DNA of 7,838 bases, taken from positions 1 to 7,838 of the forward strand of contig URNI01000090.1 of assembly GCA_900549135.1 (NCBI GenBank), given 5' to 3'. Positions 5,810 to 7,838 of this stretch are shown here, piece after piece; the stretch's first letter is position 1; each line of letters opens with the position of its first letter. The DNA is from an uncultured Collinsella sp. (lineage in GTDB: Bacteria > Actinomycetota > Coriobacteriia > Coriobacteriales > Coriobacteriaceae). Position numbers and translations under genes: made by a program. The notes beneath the pieces were generated by a model. It did no database searches, was not told the DNA's origin, and saw only the letters and a list, made by a program, of their open reading frames with translations.

Positions 5810-7179
5810 CTCTGCACGTGCCGTAGCACCTCAACGGCGGCGCTTACCTCTATCGTGCGGCGCTCGAGACCGCGGCGGATGGCCTTGAGGCGATTGCCTG
5901 CTGTTGCCCATGCGCTTTGTGAGAGGATTTCGACTGCCTCGTCGACGAACCCATCGAGATGCGACGCATCGAACCAATCGAGCGAGTCAGCAAATGCTAG
6001 CTGAGTGGAAGGGTCCGGACCAAACGGTTTGGCGGCAAATCCAAACTCCCCGGCAACGAGCACGGCGGTTGCCACGTTGTACCACAGGCAATTGCCACTA
6101 TCGAACAGCGGTGCAGGCCGCATTTCCAGCGTGTCGACATTGCGGATGATGCCGAAGTTTCGCCAGTGGCGGTCGCTGTTGGCCAGGAGAGCATCGCAGA
6201 CAATCATCTGCGACATGGATTTTCTTATCGTGGCTTCGTCAGCCCCGTGTCTGCCAAGAAAGCGACAGTATCGATCGTATGTTGAGTTTCCTCGCTGGCC
6301 ACCGAGTGCGTCCCTGATATAAGCGGCCGGCACGTATTCCTCACGGCCATTAAGAAAGTCATCGCATAGGCATACGGGCCCGTCGAACATGCGCTCGACC
6401 GTATAGGGAACAAACTCACCTTTGGATAGCAGACGCCGATGTAGAGCTGTTGCAACTGCCTCGTTAAACGGTCGCTGATCGTCCATTCCGCATCCTTTAA
6501 CCAGGATGCGAACGCCATTGCGGATCATCCAGGATTTGGGGAGCTCGCCCTCGGACGTATTGTCAGGATTTTTGAGTCCGATGCCCTCAAGCCAGCCTGA
6601 ACGATGCTCGGGTGCCGACCGTTCAAAATTGTTTTCGAAGTAATTGAGGTGCTGCCAATTGAGCTCGTCGCAGTCGACCGGTCTTAGCCAATAGCAATCC
6701 GAAAGCGAAAAACCCAGGCAACGAACGGGCACTTCAATACCGCTGTCAATTCCCAGCTCGCGATAGCGCGAGATGAGTCCGGGGCGGACGTCGGGCACCG
6801 ACCGGTGACTCCACCACGTGTTGAGTGCTCGTTTATTCACCGTTGGAGAAGAACTCGAGCACGTGCCAAACGGCATCCTTCGTGCATCGAGTATGTCGGC
6901 AATTTCAAAGGAAAACTCGCGCGTTGGATCAAACGAGACATGCGCGACCTCGTGGTCGGCTGACATCAACGTGAACTTGCGCCCTACGTCAGCTGCGGGA
7001 CGGCGCCCACGCTTACGGACCTTTTGATAACCAATCGCGGAATCGTACTGAACCATTTTCCGCCCACCGACGATATCGCACGCGAGCGTTCCCGATGCAG
7101 CCAGTTGCGATATACGGGCCTTCGTAACGCCCAGCAGGCGCGCGGCGTCACCCATGGTTATATAGTTGGAAGTATTCAT
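5806..7179 (-). CDS. HipA-like kinase fused to an N-terminal helix-turn-helix domain
   Basis: A 457-residue two-part protein. Residues about 6-55 (YITMGDAARLLGVTKARISQ onward) look like an excisionase/MerR-type winged helix-turn-helix, followed by a basic linker KVRKRGRRP. The C-terminal part resembles HipA-type Ser/Thr kinases: ILVKG with candidate ATP-binding Lys228, Glu240 in PFNEAVA as a possible helix-C partner, a catalytic loop NSDRHWRNFG with Asp336 and Asn341, and metal-binding Asp360 in LFDSG. All key residues are present, so it is likely active. The middle (about 90-210, with LSLSDCYWLRP and NYFENNF) matches my memory of a clostridial/actinobacterial HipA-like family. ATG 7179 is chosen because GAGGTG lies 9 bases upstream; longer starts up to 7230 lack this. 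HipA kinases phosphorylate targets such as glutamyl-tRNA synthetase and are held by a HipB antitoxin, but no separate HipB gene is present. It lies downstream of mnmA, between two repeats, and appears less codon-biased than its neighbours, suggesting transfer. Function as toxin or regulator is inferred. Confidence 0.85.
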   Translation of the reverse strand: MNTSNYITMGDAARLLGVTKARISQLAASGTLACDIVGGRKMVQYDSAIGYQKVRKRGRRPAADVGRKFTLMSADHEVAHVSFDPTREFSFEIADILDARRMPFGTCSSSSPTVNKRALNTWWSHRSVPDVRPGLISRYRELGIDSGIEVPVRCLGFSLSDCYWLRPVDCDELNWQHLNYFENNFERSAPEHRSGWLEGIGLKNPDNTSEGELPKSWMIRNGVRILVKGCGMDDQRPFNEAVATALHRRLLSKGEFVPYTVERMFDGPVCLCDDFLNGREEYVPAAYIRDALGGQRGNSTYDRYCRFLGRHGADEATIRKSMSQMIVCDALLANSDRHWRNFGIIRNVDTLEMRPAPLFDSGNCLWYNVATAVLVAGEFGFAAKPFGPDPSTQLAFADSLDWFDASHLDGFVDEAVEILSQSAWATAGNRLKAIRRGLERRTIEVSAAVEVLRHVQR

Positions 7180-7214
7180 CTGCTGCATCACCTCGTTAAG
7201 CATTCTAATCGTTA

Positions 7215-7220
7215 AATATA
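7215..7220 (-). promoter_or_regulatory. Candidate -10 box of the HTH-HipA gene
   Basis: The minus strand reads TATATT within TTTGCTATATTTAACG, about 35 bases before the start codon. The 70 bases between the repeat and the gene are far richer in A+T than anything else here and contain several TTAAC/GTTAA motifs that might bind the protein's own helix-turn-helix domain. No clear -35 is visible. Confidence 0.4.
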
Positions 7221-7247
7221 GCAAACACAAACATCATAATACTTAAC

Positions 7248-7335
7248 AAAGTTGCGGTGAAATAGGGACTGTTTAGCGGCTTGAAACGCTTAAACAGTCC
7301 CTATTTCACCGCAACTTATCGAGGAGTGCTGTTAT
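7248..7335. repeat. Repeat copy 2: 27 bp-arm palindrome plus 17-base tail
   Basis: Arms 7249-7275 and 7291-7317 are perfectly complementary, with nearly the same arm sequence as copy 1. After the closing A at 7318 come six variable bases and AGTGCTGTTAT (7325-7335), whose TTA is the mnmA stop codon. Between the shared GTTT and AAAC, the 17-base centre (7275-7291) matches the copy 1 centre better when reverse complemented (14 of 17) than directly (8 of 17). It lies between mnmA and the kinase gene, which read the same way, and may end mnmA transcription. Confidence 0.92.
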
Positions 7336-7838
7336 TTGATGGCACCGGTCACGGTACCGCCGCCCAGGACGATGTCGCCGCGATAGACTACAACGGCCTG
7401 GCCGGGGGCGATGGCTCGCTGTGGCTCGTCAAAGGTCAGCAGCATTTGTCCGTCTTCGTCACGCGTAAGGGTCGCTGCCTGGTCTTTCTGACGGTAGCGG
7501 TACTTGGCGCCCACGCGAATGCCGCCGGCATTGAGCTCCGCCTCCATGCGGTCGGCAGGGGCGCTCCAGATCCAGTCGTTGCCCGTGAGCGCTGTGGCCG
7601 TCAGGTCCTCGGCCTCGCCCAGATGCACAATGTTGCTGGCGGCATCGACGCCCGTTACGTACACGGGGTGCGCCATCGCGACGCCCAAGCCCTTGCGCTG
7701 GCCGATGGTATAGCGCAACGCGCCGTTATGGCGTCCGACCACGTTGCCGTCGCGCCACACAATGTCGCCCGGTGCAGCGGCACGTCCGCAGCGGCGCTCG
7801 ATATAGCCCGCGTAGTCGCCGTCCGCGATAAAGCAGAT
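7332..7838 (-). CDS. mnmA: tRNA-specific 2-thiouridylase MnmA, C-terminal part
   Basis: The last 168 residues of a protein normally about 360 long; the N-terminal ATP pyrophosphatase domain lies beyond the window edge. The fragment opens with Ile-Cys-Phe-Ile, where the Cys (codon at 7833-7835) corresponds to the second catalytic cysteine (Cys199 in E. coli) that carries the persulfide sulfur. Then come family blocks YTIGQRKGLG (tRNA-binding middle domain), KYRYRQ, and the C-terminal beta-barrel signature with DEPQRAIAPGQAVVVYRGD and LGGGTV. MnmA adds sulfur to U34 of the tRNAs for Lys, Glu and Gln in the cytoplasm. An internal GTG at 7760 could mimic a start, but homology continues upstream to the edge. 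The stop codon lies within the tail of repeat copy 2. Confidence 0.95.
   Translation of the reverse strand: MCFIADGDYAGYIERRCGRAAAPGDIVWRDGNVVGRHNGALRYTIGQRKGLGVAMAHPVYVTGVDAASNIVHLGEAEDLTATALTGNDWIWSAPADRMEAELNAGGIRVGAKYRYRQKDQAATLTRDEDGQMLLTFDEPQRAIAPGQAVVVYRGDIVLGGGTVTGAIK

Noticed and set aside
5722..7318. Repeats at 5722 and 7248 as a CRISPR array
   Set aside because: Only two copies, 1.5 kb apart with a full gene between them and no regular spacers or cas genes.
7332..7760. A 142-residue protein starting at the GTG at 7760
   Set aside because: The same frame continues upstream to the window edge with MnmA homology, including the catalytic Cys, so 7760 is internal.

Overview
The window looks like chromosomal DNA of a Coriobacteriia gut actinobacterium, most likely Collinsella or a close relative. 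This is an inference from moderately high G+C, the protein sequences and the style of the intergenic palindromes; no database was consulted. It holds six protein genes, two of them cut by the window edges. No rRNA, tRNA or CRISPR array was seen.

Left part (1-2730): a YgiQ-type radical SAM protein reads leftward off the window edge, with an unusual glutamine-rich N-terminal extension. A 250 bp divergent control region holding a perfect 11 bp inverted repeat separates it from a YoaK/DUF1275 six-helix membrane protein, which ends in a strong intrinsic terminator.

Middle (2731-5667): a FucO-type iron-dependent lactaldehyde/propanediol oxidoreductase (388 aa) has strongly C-ending codon use and a strong terminator, so it is probably highly expressed. 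It is followed by about 510 bp without a convincing gene. That stretch is rich in structure: a long hairpin, a pair of inverted repeats over 200 bp apart, a TATGCAA pair 21 bp apart, and two TGCACGTGCA palindromes each next to a -10-like hexamer in divergent orientation. Next comes an M42-family metallo-aminopeptidase (347 aa).

Right part (5668-7838): reading leftward, the 3' part of mnmA (tRNA 2-thiouridylase) is followed by a single gene for a HipA-like kinase fused to an N-terminal helix-turn-helix domain. This gene has an A+T-rich promoter and sits between two copies of an 88 bp block made of a 27 bp-arm palindrome plus a short tail. The tail supplies the TAA stop of both the kinase gene and mnmA. 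The layout suggests a removable accessory cassette placed at the 3' end of a core gene, and it is the most interesting feature here.

The genes do not form one pathway. ygiQ, mnmA and the peptidase are housekeeping-type, fucO is fermentative redox metabolism, and the HTH-HipA gene is a candidate accessory toxin/regulator module. What is visible of regulation is local: separate promoters, terminators and palindromic operator-like sites.
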